Below are positions 9,884-21,028 of a stretch of DNA of 64,000 bases, one piece after another. The stretch spans positions 402,429-466,428 of the forward strand of contig JASPKZ010004565.1 of NCBI GenBank assembly GCA_030220185.1. The letters are read 5' to 3'. Every line of letters begins with the position of its first letter. Position 1 is the stretch's first letter. The notes below the pieces were generated by a model, which ran no database searches, was not told the origin of the DNA, and saw only the letters and a program-made list of their open reading frames with translations. The stretch is from Diploptera punctata. Its lineage: Eukaryota; Arthropoda; Insecta; Blattodea; Blaberidae. Made by a program: the position numbers and the translations under genes.

Positions 9884-10285
9884 CTATTTAACTCATGCCC
9901 CAAATGGGAGTCAATGACCAATCACGTTTCAATGATTTCTGTTTTACAACCAATCAGGGTCGTGTTTCACCAAATATTTATCAGTGTTATAATTACCATA
10001 TTAAAGAAAGCTCCTCCTTGCAATATTGCGTTCCTTTGGCAATAAATAGTATGATCTGGTTGCAGTGATAAACAAAAGAAGCAGTAGAAGCGTACCTATC
10101 GTTTCTCATTTGTTTTCAAACATCGCCGTTTACATTAAATATATACATATTTAAAATAACTATAGTTAAATAATGATTTGTGAGTAAACAGCTTAATTTT
10201 ATTCGTTAAATAGTCCTAACAAATGCCACGAGTGATTTCCAAATTCTCTAGATAAATTAGAAATCACTCGTGGCATTACTTATGA
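9884..10285 (+). mobile_element. MITE-N copy, internally deleted
   Basis: Begins ACTATTTAACTCATGCCCC and ends GGCATTACTTATGATA. Near the right end the inverted copy GTTAAATAGT (10205-10214) is followed by an 18-bp perfect hairpin (10222-10239 with 10260-10277). Two CCAAT-type motifs lie near the left end. Longer copies are at 11692, 18501 and 31108. No transposase is encoded, so it is non-autonomous. The right end butts onto LINE-B reverse transcriptase. Confidence 0.75.
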
Positions 10286-11175
10286 TAATTACATCCAAGT
10301 TAAGATTGAAAATAAAATCTCGGAATGCAGACCAATTAATCAAGGAGTTAGACAAGGATGTGGTCTTTCACCAATGCTCTTCATAATATACATGAACTCA
10401 ATTATTAAAGAATGGAGACTACAACCACATGGCAGTATACCACTTAATAGATTATGTAATTTAGACACCCTATTATTTGCAGATGACATTGTGTTTATAG
10501 CGAACTCAGAAGATGACCTACAACGTTCAGTCGACTCTTTTCAGCAAATTGCAATTAACTACAACATGGAAATCTCAACAGAAAAATCTAAAGTCATGGC
10601 TTTCCTAGGAAAAGACCCAGTTCGCAGTAAAATTGTTATTAATAATAGAATATTAGAACAAACCAACACATTTAACTATCTCGGATACCAAGTTACATAC
10701 GAAGAAGAAAAATATTTTAGTCAAAAAATTATAAAATTTAACAGAGTAACAGGAATTATAAATAATATTTTCAAGCCAAACACAGTACAGCAACACACAC
10801 GAACTAGAATTTATAAAACACTGGCCAGACCCATATTATGTTACGGCAGTGAGGCCTGGACAATTCGCAGTGTAGATGAACAAAGACTAACTGCGGCAGA
10901 AATGAAATTTATGAGACGTACTGCGGGCTATTCAAGGACAGACCCTAAAAGGAATTCTGAGATTCTCAAAGAATTACACACAGAATCAGTCATGGAATAT
11001 GTACAAAAATACAGAAACAACTGGAAATCTCACGTACGAAGAATGAGAAGAACAAGAATACCACGTCAGATCTTAAATTACCAGCCACCAGGCTAGAGAT
11101 CTTTGGGGACCCTTCAAAAGTTGGATTCAGACCGTAACAGACCACTAGGTCCATCACATGAAAGGAAGAAGAAGA
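10274..11175 (+). pseudogene. LINE-B reverse transcriptase, C-terminal half
   Basis: The longest clean reverse transcriptase frame in the window. It runs in frame from about 10284 with NQGVRQGCGLSPMLFIIYMN (motif B), catalytic LLFADDIVFIA (about 10470), EISTEKSKVM (motif D) and FNYLGYQV (motif E). Downstream are ILCYGSEAWTIRS, MKFMRRTAGYSRTD and the tail that ends RSLGRPFKRW after a frameshift at 11094. Endonuclease, fingers and motif A are missing: the 5' boundary coincides with the MITE-N end. Relatives are at 22590 (minus) and 34198. Confidence 0.85.
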
Positions 11176-11184
11176 AGATATTTA

Positions 11185-11490
11185 TACCCTCCAAACTCCA
11201 TGGTGCGACAGGCATAAAAGGCCTACTAGCCAGTTGCTGGTCTCATATCCACATGTGTTAATCACATATGTAGACGATCATCCAACCAGTGTGGGGGTGA
11301 CATGTAGTCAGCATGTCGAGTCCCCCAGCCGTTTTAGCTGATTTTCTCAACCTGGAGCAGCTAATTATTATAGCTACCCAAATGTCTCACGATGCTGGAT
11401 GGACACCGTCCCATAATTCAATGAGAATATTTCTTCCCCATGTAGACCCGAACAGCTCAAGTCCCGTAGCTCTGCGCCAAGGCACGGGTC
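11185..11490 (-). mobile_element. SINE-3 copy, diverged
   Basis: Aligns with 430-755: the CACATGTGTTAATCACA block, the GACATGTAGTCAGCATGTCGAG block and AGCTCTGCGCCAAGG are shared. The extreme tRNA-like head (box A end) is eroded. It follows directly after the 3' end of LINE-B. Confidence 0.75.
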
Positions 11491-11691
11491 AGAGGTGTTT
11501 ATACGCGCTCTAAATCTACGATGCGAGATCCACTGGTTTATGTTTCTACAGAAGTTAGGAATTTTACGCTCCGAAGAAATAATGTACCATTAGCTGAGTT
11601 TCAACCTGCAAAATTCGGAATCAGAGGCATAAGTCAGCCAGAAAATACTGATATATAATACGAGAGAAAATATAAATATCTTAAGGACATG

Positions 11692-12442
11692 CCTTATTAT
11701 CATAAGTAATGCCACGAGTGATTTCCAATTTATCTAGAGAATTTGGAAATCAAGAGTGGTATTTGTTAGGACTATTTAACGAATAAAATTAAGCTATTTA
11801 CTCACAAATCATTATTTAAATATAGTTACTTTAAAAATATTTATTTATTTAATGTAAACGGCGATGTTTGAAAACAAATGAGAAACGTTATGTTTCGTTT
11901 CTCCATCCACTGCAACAAGATCATATAATGTTTGTTATATATTGCCATCTGGCGTGGGAAACTTGAAATATCATCGCAATATTATAAGAATGCATCCTAG
12001 TGGAGAAACAATTAAACACATCAAACTGTATATTATAACCAAAATTATAGGTTAATTTATTTTTTAGTAAACAACTCGGTAAAATCATTATTTAAAAACA
12101 CAATTATTGAACACAGAATTATCAAAAATAACTCGGTAATATCATTATTTAAAAACACAATTGTCAAATTTGTATTTCGTCTATATCTTCATTTGAAGCA
12201 CAGCCAAATCTTGTTTCTGCCATTTTGAACATTCAAATATGGCGGCTTTACTGTTCCCTCAGTCACTGCAAAATAATGCTCAGACCTGTTCAGAATATTA
12301 AAAAGGAGGAGCCTTCTTTAATATGGTAATCATAACACTAATAAATGTTTCGTGAAACACAACTGTGATTGGTTGTAAAACAGAAATAATTGAAACGCGA
12401 TTGGTCATTGATTCCCATTTGGGGCATGAGTTAAATAGTCGT
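11692..12442 (-). mobile_element. MITE-N, long copy
   Basis: The mirror of the element at 9884, here about 750 bp. It starts with ATCATAAGTAATGCCAC, has a diverged terminal hairpin with GGAAATCAAGAGTGG, and ends GGGGCATGAGTTAAATAGTC. The middle contains AAACAACTCGGTAAAATCATTATT in two tandem versions (12060-12170). No coding potential. No clear target duplication. Confidence 0.75.
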
Positions 12443-12763
12443 AGTCAATTAGCTTTAATGCATGAAAACGCTAGCATAATTGTGCAAAAAGTTAATATAA
12501 ACTTAAATGAACTGATGGCGCTAACATCTCTATCTAGCGACTAATATATGAAACATACTTCTTCAATCTTGTTCTGTCACGCCATCTACTAGCAGGCGAC
12601 AAACTGAAATTAAATTACATATCATAGCTTATAGTTTCGTTTCCCAACCTGTGGATGGGTTCGCAAAATATTTCAAGAGGTTCGCCAAAACTTTTCTGTA
12701 ATGGCGTGTTTCAAGGTTAGGCCTATATTGTTTCCTTCGCTTCTGCGGCATTGTCGTTAATAA

Positions 12764-12765
12764 TA

Positions 12766-12803
<38 letters not shown>

Positions 12804-12862
12804 TAATATAAATAATAACAATAACATAATAATAATAATACCATAACAATAATAATAATAAC

Positions 12863-12906
<44 letters not shown>

Positions 12907-12944
12907 TAATAATAATAACATAATAATAATAATAAAAAATAATA

Positions 12945-12975
<31 letters not shown>

Positions 12976-13090
12976 AATGATAATAATAACAATAATAATA
13001 ACAATAATAATAATAACAATAATAATAATAACAATAATAATAATAATAACAATAATAACAATAATAATAATAATAATAAAAAATAATAAC

Positions 13091-13158
<68 letters not shown>

Positions 13159-13230
13159 TAATAATGATAATAATAACAATAACAATAATAATAACAATAA
13201 TAATAATAACATAATAATAATAATAATAAC

Positions 13231-13300
<70 letters not shown>

Positions 13301-13362
13301 TAACATAATAATAACAATAATAAAATAATAACAATAAAAAATAATAATAATAATAATAACAA

Positions 13363-13393
<31 letters not shown>

Positions 13394-13560
13394 AACAATA
13401 ATAATAACAATAATACTAATAATAATAATAACAATAATAATAACAATAATAATAACAATAATAACAATAATAACAACAATAATAATAACAATAACAATAA
13501 TAACAATAAAAATAATAACAATAATAACAATAAAAATAATAACAATAATAATAATAATAT
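12764..13560. repeat. Very long AAT/AAC microsatellite (about 800 bp)
   Basis: Almost pure trinucleotide repeat of AAT with many AAC interruptions and occasional one-base slips (for example ATAATATAATA near 12800). It sits inside the hAT-like insertion. All six-frame open readings here are low-complexity artefacts. Confidence 0.97.
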
Positions 13561-13589
13561 ATTTTTTTATTTAGGAATATTCCACAATA

Positions 13590-14115
13590 CAGTTTTTCTC
13601 CTTCAACCCAAAGTGATTTGTCGCCAGAGGTTCCTGTCTAAAGCATCTTCTTCCCTCAAATCTCTAGCTTCCATACTTCTTCAACTCCATCCATCCATCC
13701 ATCGTTCTCTAGGCCTGCCTCTTCCACTTCTTATATTAACTTTCACTTAAGGATGTTCTTTGGTATTCTTTCTTCTTCCATGCTTATGAGGTATCCATAC
13801 CATTTCAAACGTTTTTCTTATATTTTTTCTAATTTTTTTTTTTCCAACTTGCATGATTTCCATTATTGTGCTGTTTCTGACTTTATCCCTTCTTGAAATT
13901 CTTGTCAATCGCCTCCAAAAATCCATTTCTAGTGCTAACAGCTTGTTGGCTTGTTTTCTACTTACTGTCCAGGTTTCGGACCCATATAATAAAATGCTTT
14001 GTAACAGAAATTGAAATATAGTTTTCTTCGTTCTGTGTATTATATTTCTATTCCAAAGCACTGAGTTCAACAAACCAATGTTTCTTCTTCCATCAGTTAT
14101 TCTTCTTTCAATTTC
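13590..14115 (-). mobile_element. LINE C-terminal fragment inside the hAT-like element
   Basis: The minus strand encodes SVLWNRNIIHRTKKTIFQFL, LLYGSETWTVSRKQANKLL, ALEMDFWRRLTRISRRDK and STIMEIMQV, then stops after a lysine-rich frameshift. The order and motifs match the post-polymerase region of the LINEs at 7600 and 47700. Flanked by AAT runs on both sides. Confidence 0.7.
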
Positions 14116-14117
14116 AA

Positions 14118-14154
<37 letters not shown>

Positions 14155-14168
14155 GCAATAATAATAAC

Positions 14169-14204
<36 letters not shown>
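14118..14204. repeat. AAT microsatellite
   Basis: AAT run with a few interruptions (AGC, AAC) between the LINE fragment and the right end of the hAT-like element. Confidence 0.95.
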
Positions 14205-14210
<6 letters not shown>

Positions 14211-14269
14211 CAAATCGTTGTGAAATGGGTTCGCGAATCGAAAAAGGTTGGGAACCGCTGGCTTATAGC

Positions 14270-14558
14270 AATTATAGAGTGCCTAGAGTCTCAAAAGTTC
14301 TGGAATTGATTCAAGTCTACGGTATACTCGTAGAACATTTGTAGGGTATGATCCATACGGATCCATTGATAATTACGAGGATAGCTATTGAGCTGAGAAG
14401 TAGCAAAATCCGCCTAAGAAAACTGAAATTGTAAATCACGTGGGTCTCTCTACAGGTTAGTGACTGGTTGCAAATATTTGAGTTGACCCCGACTCTTACG
14501 GAGCTCTCATAAAACTGATTTATTTGTATTTTGTGAATAAAATGCTTCGACACATTTT
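14270..14558. other. No recognisable feature
   Basis: The minus-strand frame at 14317-14553 lacks motifs. Nothing repeat-like was matched to other parts of the window. Confidence 0.4.
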
Positions 14559-14559
14559 T

Positions 14560-14690
14560 GGATCAGAGAGACGAACAAGCGGATGAATGAAGAAAAGTAC
14601 ATAAGAGATCTGTATTATCTTTATGGAAAACCTGATATAATAACAAGTTCCGTAGGCTATGATGTGCAGGGCATTTATTACTCCACCAAG
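14560..14690 (+). mobile_element. LINE-A fragment
   Basis: Short stretch matching 21920-22040 of the LINE-A copy: TTTTGGATCAGAGAGACGA, GATGAATGAAGAAA and the CCTGATATAATAACAAG block, all in the plus orientation. About 130 bp only. Confidence 0.6.
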
Positions 14691-14734
14691 TAATCTGCGC
14701 AGGCGTAAAAATGTTAACTAACATGCTGTCTTTC

Positions 14735-15040
14735 TTTCCCTTACTATGTTGCCACTTCCTGTCCTCTGTTCTTTCTCTGGCAGGTAGAGAGTTGACAAAT
14801 ACTACGGATTGTAATGGTCCATCCTTCTAGGCGATCATTGGCACAATGATTAATTTGACAACCCTGTTACTACTGGAGTTATGTGCAAGAATGGGCTGTC
14901 CCTTCTCATTACATGTTGCCACTCGTAATTTATTTTGAGGCTGGTAACGGAGAGACAACAAGTACTGTGATTTTAAATGGTCCGACCGCATGAACGTTCC
15001 GTGCTTAAATGACTAATTTGACAACCATGTTAAGATCTTT
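14735..15040. repeat. Diverged tandem duplication of about 130 bp
   Basis: 14741-14868 and 14908-15036 share ATGTTGCCACT, GAGAGTTGACAA / GAGAGACAACAA, AGTACTNNGATT-like, AATGGTCC, and end in TAATTTGACAACC(C/A)TGTTA. The copies are clearly diverged, so this is an old local duplication, possibly of a subterminal repeat of an unknown element. Confidence 0.5.
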
Positions 15041-15334
15041 CACACGTGTTTAGGGATTCTCCGCCCACACTTAAAACTGAACCATTTCAGTACGTGATCG
15101 GATGTACAGTCTTCTCCTACATCCTTTCCACAGATTCAGTAGTTCGGCGACACTAGCGCTAAAACTCTTCCCTTCCGCCCCGTGCGAAGTTAACTTGGTG
15201 GTGTCATAGAATGGATATGAATCGATGAGTGGCAAGGAATTTTCTTTCAGAAAAAAAAAACAGAAGAAAAGAGCCTAGTAGGTAGGTAAAACATTAGGAG
15301 GGAGAATAAAATCACCTTAATCATTATTTAAGGG
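15041..15334. other. No recognisable feature
   Basis: Contains an A run (15250-15262) and no motif-bearing frame. Confidence 0.4.
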
Positions 15335-15456
15335 GCCGGACATTGGCATCTTTTAAAAGAAATCTAAATTTATATTTGCTCTAAACTCGACTTCATTATT
15401 ATCCAGTGTAAGATATATATATTAATTGGTGTTTCCCGTATAATGTATCATATTTA

Positions 15457-15504
<48 letters not shown>

Positions 15505-15691
15505 CGTATCATTATTGTTATTACCCTATAAAATGTTGTTTGTACATGACATTTACATTGCTACATTTATTGTATCTTTAACTGTTTATAATTAGTATAG
15601 TGTATATCTATATTTGTCGAATATTTATTTGTATTTGTGCTGGTTGAGTGGAAGAGAGGGCCTTATGGCCTTAACTCTGCCAGAATAAATA

Positions 15692-15734
<43 letters not shown>

Positions 15735-15735
15735 A
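15335..15735 (+). mobile_element. LINE-D 3' end with ATT-repeat tails
   Basis: Ends with GGTTGAGTGGAAGAGAGGGC and CTTATGGCCTTAACTCTGCC, then AATAAATAAAGTA and a TTA/ATT run (15697-15734). The same terminal block occurs at 33290-33401 and, reversed, at 26690-26790 and 29863-29960. A second ATT run (15457-15504) lies within the untranslated region. Upstream coding traces are too decayed to read. Confidence 0.65.
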
Positions 15736-15990
15736 GAATTGTACTAGGAGTTATTGGAAAGTATTAGCTCAGAATATTTTCCAAGAATTCCTAGTATAAT
15801 TATTGTCAGAATAACATCCTAGTAATACCTTAGTTGCCTGCTAGATGTCTCTATGAGACGGTGTGTTGACCACATGGCACCCATGACATCTTTCGGCAAA
15901 TAAAATAACTAAAACGAACTTGGTGTAGTAACTCCTGACAAAGGAGGGGCTATGGCTCAACAATGGACTAAGCCATTAATCATCATAATC
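15736..15990. other. No recognisable feature
   Basis: Short stretch between LINE ends with no motif. Confidence 0.4.
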
Positions 15991-15991
15991 A

Positions 15992-16075
15992 TAAGCTCAC
16001 AATAGCGATGCATGGAGAGCTTATGCCCGCGGCTATGAACTTTCAGGTTTGATTGTGCCACCGAGTGAGTTAATT
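15992..16075 (+). mobile_element. LINE-A 3'-terminal fragment (plus orientation)
   Basis: Matches 22197-22295: AGCTCA...ATGCATGGAGAGCTTATG, CCCGCGGCTATGAAC and the GTGAGTTAATTAGTT end. It meets the minus-strand LINE-A at 16076 tail to tail. Confidence 0.6.
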
Positions 16076-16850
16076 AGTTGGTAATTTGTACTAAACTAAC
16101 TTACTGGCAGTATCGAACCCGTGGGTGCATGGCCGCGCGGACATAAGCTCTCCGTATATCCCTATTCTGTTTTAATGTTTTTCAATCATCCCCTGTATAA
16201 TCTACTTCCCTAAATCATGGATAATGTTATTTTCCCACCTCATTCTTAGTAAACTGAGTGTTTTCCATCTAGTTTTCCTACAAGAAGCTTCAGTGTCTCT
16301 CTTTCATTCCTCATTCGTGTCACATGACCCACCATCGCAGTCTACTATTAAGACTTAACTGTTCTTATTTTAATTTGTTTCCTATAAAGGTCATGTAGCT
16401 CACTGTTATGACGTCTTCTCCATTTGCCTGTGTGTTCACCTCTTTTTGGTGCACAAATTTTCCTAATAACTTTATTCTCAAATACTCGTAATATTTTCTC
16501 CTCTCTTAAAGTAAGAGTCCACGTTTCGCATCCATATAATATAACTGGGAGTATAACAGTTTTATATATTTTCCGTTTAAGGTTTTTTTGAGAGAAGTTG
16601 GGACGGCAAGAGTCCCTGTAATGCAAAATAGCGTGTATTTCTAGAATTGAGCCTATATTTAATTTCTCTACTTCATTCCCATTTGTAATTATTATTGTTC
16701 CTAGTTATCTGAACTCAGCAAAAATTTCCCTCATTTGTCATTAACTGTCCATTTCCATCATATAAAGTTTTTCTATGTGTTAACATATATCTAGATTTAC
16801 TGATGTTTACTTCCAGTCCCAATGTCTTAGTGTTATTCATTAAAGCGTGC
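16076..16850 (-). mobile_element. LINE-A fragment including reverse transcriptase thumb
   Basis: The minus strand starts near 16850 with LGLEVNISKSRYMLT (motif D/E area), followed after frameshifts by KTVILPVILYGCETWTLTLR, EEKILRVFENKVIRKICAP, and YRKQIKIRTVKS. The 3' end GGCCGCGCGGACATAAGCTC is at about 16130-16150. This is the longest of the six LINE-A pieces at the 5' side. Several stops. Confidence 0.75.
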
Positions 16851-17497
16851 GTATTTGTACAACAAGCAAATACATTTACATATAAGCTATGGAGGTAATA
16901 GGAGACATAAGAATCAATGTACCAACAAGGTAATTTTAGTTTTATTTTTCTTTCAATCTTTCTTCCTCTTCTTCTTTTCCTTCAATACTGTCTTACTCGC
17001 CCATTTATCTAATAATATTTGCACTTTTATAGATTTTCAAGGTAATATTCTAGGTGGGACGTTTATAGAATGGGAGAAATGCTATCTGAACTATGCACTA
17101 GACATCACCCAGGAGATGGTCAGCTGGACCCATTCCTTCACCCCTTGGGATACCTCGGCCAGAAGACCATACTCCCAAGTCCCAGCTACTTGTCCTCTCT
17201 TATCTACATCGCGGTCACATTCAAGTTCAAGAGCTAATACCAACACCTCAGGGAGAAGGTGTTGGAGTCGCAACTTCAGGGGAAATTGCTGAGCTACATA
17301 GTACGTCAGGTCGCTCATTCCTGAAGACCCCACACGGGCTCCTTCAGCCTACCCGGTAGGACTGCTGTCGCAGATCCACCGACCATCCCCCTGTTCTACC
17401 TCCAGGGACACATCCTGCAGCCGTTGTGAGACTGGCTAGGGCTTGATTCCTCAAGCCCACAGTGTGAGAATTTAGTTCGTCCAGGTACTCATCTCCT
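16851..17497. other. Unclassified segment with a 17-bp direct repeat
   Basis: 16851-17107 shows nothing clear. 17108-17124 (CCCAGGAGATGGTCAGC) recurs exactly at 17498-17514, bracketing a 373-bp G+C-richer insert. Overlapping frames are open on both strands in 17091-17333 but carry no domain. The insert may be an insertion with a target duplication, a repeat-family 5' leader, or a remnant exon. Confidence 0.4.
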
Positions 17498-17499
17498 CC

Positions 17500-18125
17500 C
17501 AGGAGATGGTCAGCAGCACCAAAAATATATGTACTACAAACATTACGAGATTAGGAACGTATCATCAATATATTTTAGAAAATCAAAGTATAGAACAGGT
17601 GTCTAGTTTCAAATATTTGGGCTGTGATGTTGGCTACAATGTGGAAAGAGATATTGACTCCAAAATAAATACATTTCAGACGGTGTGTGGAACAATACAG
17701 AGAACATTCAAAAATAAAATTAGAAAAGAAACCAAGATAAAAATGTGTAATGTTATGGCGGTTCCCACAATAATGTATGGATGTGAAACTTGGGCTCCAG
17801 TGAAAAGACAGAAGGATAGAATACAGACGGCGGAGATGAGGTTCCTAAGACAAGTAAAAGGATGTACAAGACTTGATAGAATAAGAAATGAGGATATAAG
17901 AGAAGAATTGAAAGCACAGCCTTTATTGGATAAAGTCACGAATTACAGACAGAAATGGATTGATCACATGGATGGAATGAGTAAGGAGAGATATCCATTG
18001 TTAGCAAGAATCTATCAAGCAAGAGGAAGGCGTGATGTTGGAAGACCTAGAAGACGTTGGGCTGATGCATTATGAAGTCGGAACGGGCAATTGTCTAATC
18101 CCTGGAGTGATGATGATGATGATCA
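17500..18125 (+). pseudogene. LINE-C C-terminal half
   Basis: An open frame from 17506 to 18075 encodes motif E (SSFKYLGCDVGYN), then MAVPTIMYGCETWAPVKRQ, AEMRFLRQVKGCTRLD, and IREELKAQPLLDKVTNYRQK, ending in GRRDVGRPRRRWADAL. The stop is followed by GATGATGATGATGATCATCATC. The polymerase core is missing, so this is a 5'-truncated copy even though the remaining 190 codons are open. Its start codon is simply the first Met. Confidence 0.8.
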
Positions 18126-18369
18126 TCATCAATATATCGAGATTTAAAATTGCCAATTCCGCCGAGAATAGAAATAAGGCTCTATGGATCATGTCACGGT
18201 GATGGAACAGATATTTTTCCGCAAATTAATTTTAGAGAAGACCAATCCTGATGCGATGAACTGCAGAATAGAATATAATTTACCTGAGATCGAACTCGGA
18301 GCTTCTGATGTATGGTCAGATAATGTTCTCTAAACTGTTTGATTCGCAAAGGTAATCATTAGATATGTA

Positions 18370-19854
18370 CAGTAGAAGCTCCTTATTCGCAGGATATATT
18401 CCGCAAAAATGCCGCGAATACAGAAACCGCGAATATGGAATGCTACCAATTTGTGTGGGTATATAGGGAATACGTTCCAAGGTTCCAAAATAAAATAAAA
18501 ACTATCATAAGTAATGCCACGAGTGATTTCCATGAAGTGAGGAGTGAATTTATCTAGAGAATTTGGAAATCAAGAGTGGCATTTGTTAGGACTATTTAAC
18601 GAATAAAATTAAGCTGTTTACTCACAAATCATTATTTAACTATAGTTTTGTTTAATATTTATATATTTAATGTAAACGGCCATGTTTGAAAACAAATGAG
18701 AAACGACTGGCACGCTTCGTTTGCTTCTTTTGTTCATCGCTGCAACCAGATCATATTATTTATTGCCAAAGGATCGCAATGTTGTAAGAATGCACCCTAG
18801 TGAAGAAATTTATAACCAACGTTAGAGGTATTAATTAATTTCTGATGTCCTATAAATATGTCAATTATATTTTTCTGGAACGTAAATTGCTGGGAAATAA
18901 TACATTTAAGAAAGTGCAAACAGTGGTATTTTTTGTGTGGTATATCAATTGCTACAAATGTTTTTATATTTCATCCCGCAAGCACTATTTGCTAACATCC
19001 ATGCACTATATATACAATCTGGTAGTCACACGTAGTCACTGCAAAATAATGATGACCTGTTCAGAATGTTAAAAAGGAGGAGCTTGATTTTAAAGTGTTA
19101 AAATTAAATTGGTAAAATCGAGGTGAAAAACGACTGTGATTGGTTGTAAGTAAAAAATCATAAAAATGTGATTGGTCATTGACTCTCATTTGGGACATGA
19201 GTTAAATAGTCAAAATAAAAGCAATTAATATGAGATTTTGAACAATTTATATTAATTATTATTGTCAGGCTTAGGCAAAGGCTTAAAGAAGTTGGCAAAT
19301 TTTTCCTGTTCTGCTGCTTTTAAAAGATCTTTCAATCGCAAACGACTCGGTAACGCGTAAACGGTCAAGCATTTCTGTTTTTCTTTAAGCGACAACACTT
19401 CATTTTTTAACGCTTCGGAACTAATTTTCTTTCATTTTACGAGACATTATAGATTGGCAACAATGTAAAAGAGACACGTTTTATTCAATCAAAATTATTG
19501 CAACAAATCACAAGTTGAAACAACACCGATTGTAGTGAGGGCGGCATTTATAACGGATATAACGGCGCATGAAATACGACGGCGGTGGCTTTTAACAACA
19601 AACTTTAGGCTTAGTGACAATATGGTTTGTTTTACTTTGATATTAATTTGTCAACTTGCTTTGAACCGCCCTTTGTGTAAAAGCCGCCTTGACACGTGCC
19701 TGCAGTAAAAAAAAAAAAAACAGTTGCCGATGCGTTAATAAAGAACACTAATCCTCCTAATTTACCGACTGGATCCGCGAATAAAGACATTTTTAGTCGC
19801 GAATACAGGAACTGTGTCGCAATTTTTTAACCCGCGAAGAAGGAGCTTTTACTG
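18370..19854. mobile_element. pogo/Tigger-like DNA transposon remnant with TIRs and TA target
   Basis: The left end CAGTAGAAGCTCCTTATTCGC and the right end, read inward, CAGTAAAAGCTCCTTCTTCGC are inverted repeats. TA lies outside each (18368-18369, 19855-19856), the target of the Tc1/mariner/pogo superfamily. GCGAATA motifs recur near both ends. The inside is decayed, and a MITE-N copy (18501-19211) interrupts it. No transposase domain is readable. Confidence 0.75.
18501..19211 (-). mobile_element. MITE-N copy inside the pogo-like element
   Basis: Full-length copy, ACTATCATAAGTAATGCCAC to GGGACATGAGTTAAATAGTC. The 9-base direct repeat AAAATAAAA lies at 18492-18500 and 19212-19220; this could be a 9-bp target duplication, but the sequence is low-complexity. 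Middle region AAAAAGGAGGAGC is shared with 12300 and 31080. Confidence 0.75.
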
Positions 19855-20142
19855 TATTGAAAATTACCGATTCCCAGAGCACTATTTCTAGTTTAGATGG
19901 TTCAGCTTTCATTGAATCCAGGAGGCTCTGGGAAGGGATCTAAAGCTATGCACACGTTAACATACTGCATATAAAGAACACGTTTTCTCAGAATCTATTC
20001 ATAGCAGAATGATACAACATTGGCCGGTTATTCATGAAAGCTTTGCTGGTAATTTCACAGAGGGATTTGTTTATTCCTGGTTTCATTTCGTAAATGTAAT
20101 TTTTTCCTTGGAACAACATTTATATGAAACAATTTTTTTCAA
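19855..20142. other. No recognisable feature
   Basis: A+T-rich, no motif. Confidence 0.4.
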
Positions 20143-20877
20143 TACAATTGAAGGGCTTGGTTGAAGAAGGGCCAATCCCACTCCTCCATGAAAAATGAGT
20201 TTTGTGACTAATGTGTAAACTAGTGCCATCTAGTGTTTACTCCTTGAACTAAATTGATTGTGGGCTATGCCTAACACGATGTAAATTTAAACATAAAAAG
20301 TGATGGAGAATGAACTGTGCAGCTTCTTGGTGGAAGTAGGGCCAATCCCTCAATGCTTCTCAGTTAACCTAAGAGGGTTGTAAGCCTTATTCTGAATGGC
20401 CATGTTGTCGCCATCTTGTTGTTTACCTCCAATTACATGTTTGTTTTCTAAGTGGCTGACTTGAATGGTGATTCTATGAGTAATATGGAAAATAACAGTG
20501 ATATTTATAATAAATATAGCTCTTTGAATTAAGGAAAGTCGAAAAAACGAAAGAGTATTAAAGAATGGAAAGATAATAAAAAAAAGGTTTTGAAGGCTCA
20601 AGGACAAGAATATGCGAACAGAGAAGGCAAAGTTGTAAACAAAAAGGTTAGTGATTCGTGTGCTGGATAAAACAAACACTTTGTTATTATGAGTCTTTTC
20701 ATCTACATGGTCCAGCTGCAGTGGTTTGAAGAAAATGAGCATCGCTTTCTGGTTCCAGGATACATCTTTCTTCCCTGCGATGCCGATTTTGGTCTGATAG
20801 AAAATAAAACAAGTTAAAATATACCTTCTTAGGTAAAATCCGTCGTCCTCAACTTATAAAATATGTAATCTATATGC

Positions 20878-20915
20878 CTGTAGACCTTTCAGAACATCCG
20901 TTCCATCTTCAGCAG
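20878..20915 (-). ncRNA. Hammerhead-like ribozyme motif, left arm (copy 2)
   Basis: Same layout as 21029-21066, but stem III contains a G-U pair (AGG/TCT). The core CTGAAGA and the GAAA box are intact. Confidence 0.6.
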
Positions 20916-21028
20916 TTCATCCTTCGCTAGCATCCAGTATGATGGTTGATGCTGCTGGTCCTAATGTGGCTCTGTCGTTAGGACCAGCAGCATCAAACAT
21001 CATACTGGATGCTGTAGCGAAGAATGAA

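Larger units (their letters stand above)
12635..14260. mobile_element. hAT-like non-autonomous insertion with 8-bp target duplication
   Basis: GCTTATAG occurs at 12627-12634 and 14261-14268, an exact 8-bp duplication as made by hAT transposases. The ends are inverted: the right end, read inward on the minus strand, is CAGCGGTTCCCAACCTTT; the left is TTTCGTTTCCCAACCTGT. Both continue into a shared GGGTTCGC motif. The inside is not transposase: it holds the AAT microsatellite at 12764-13560, a LINE remnant at 13590-14115 and a second AAT run. Confidence 0.8.

Noticed and set aside
12629..13545. Long open frames of poly-Leu, poly-Tyr, poly-Ile or poly-Asn on both strands
   Set aside because: They are readings of the AAT/AAC microsatellite and are open in several frames at once; no gene is implied.
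17676..17939. 87-codon minus-strand frame
   Set aside because: Shadow of the LINE-C frame on the plus strand, which has recognisable motifs.
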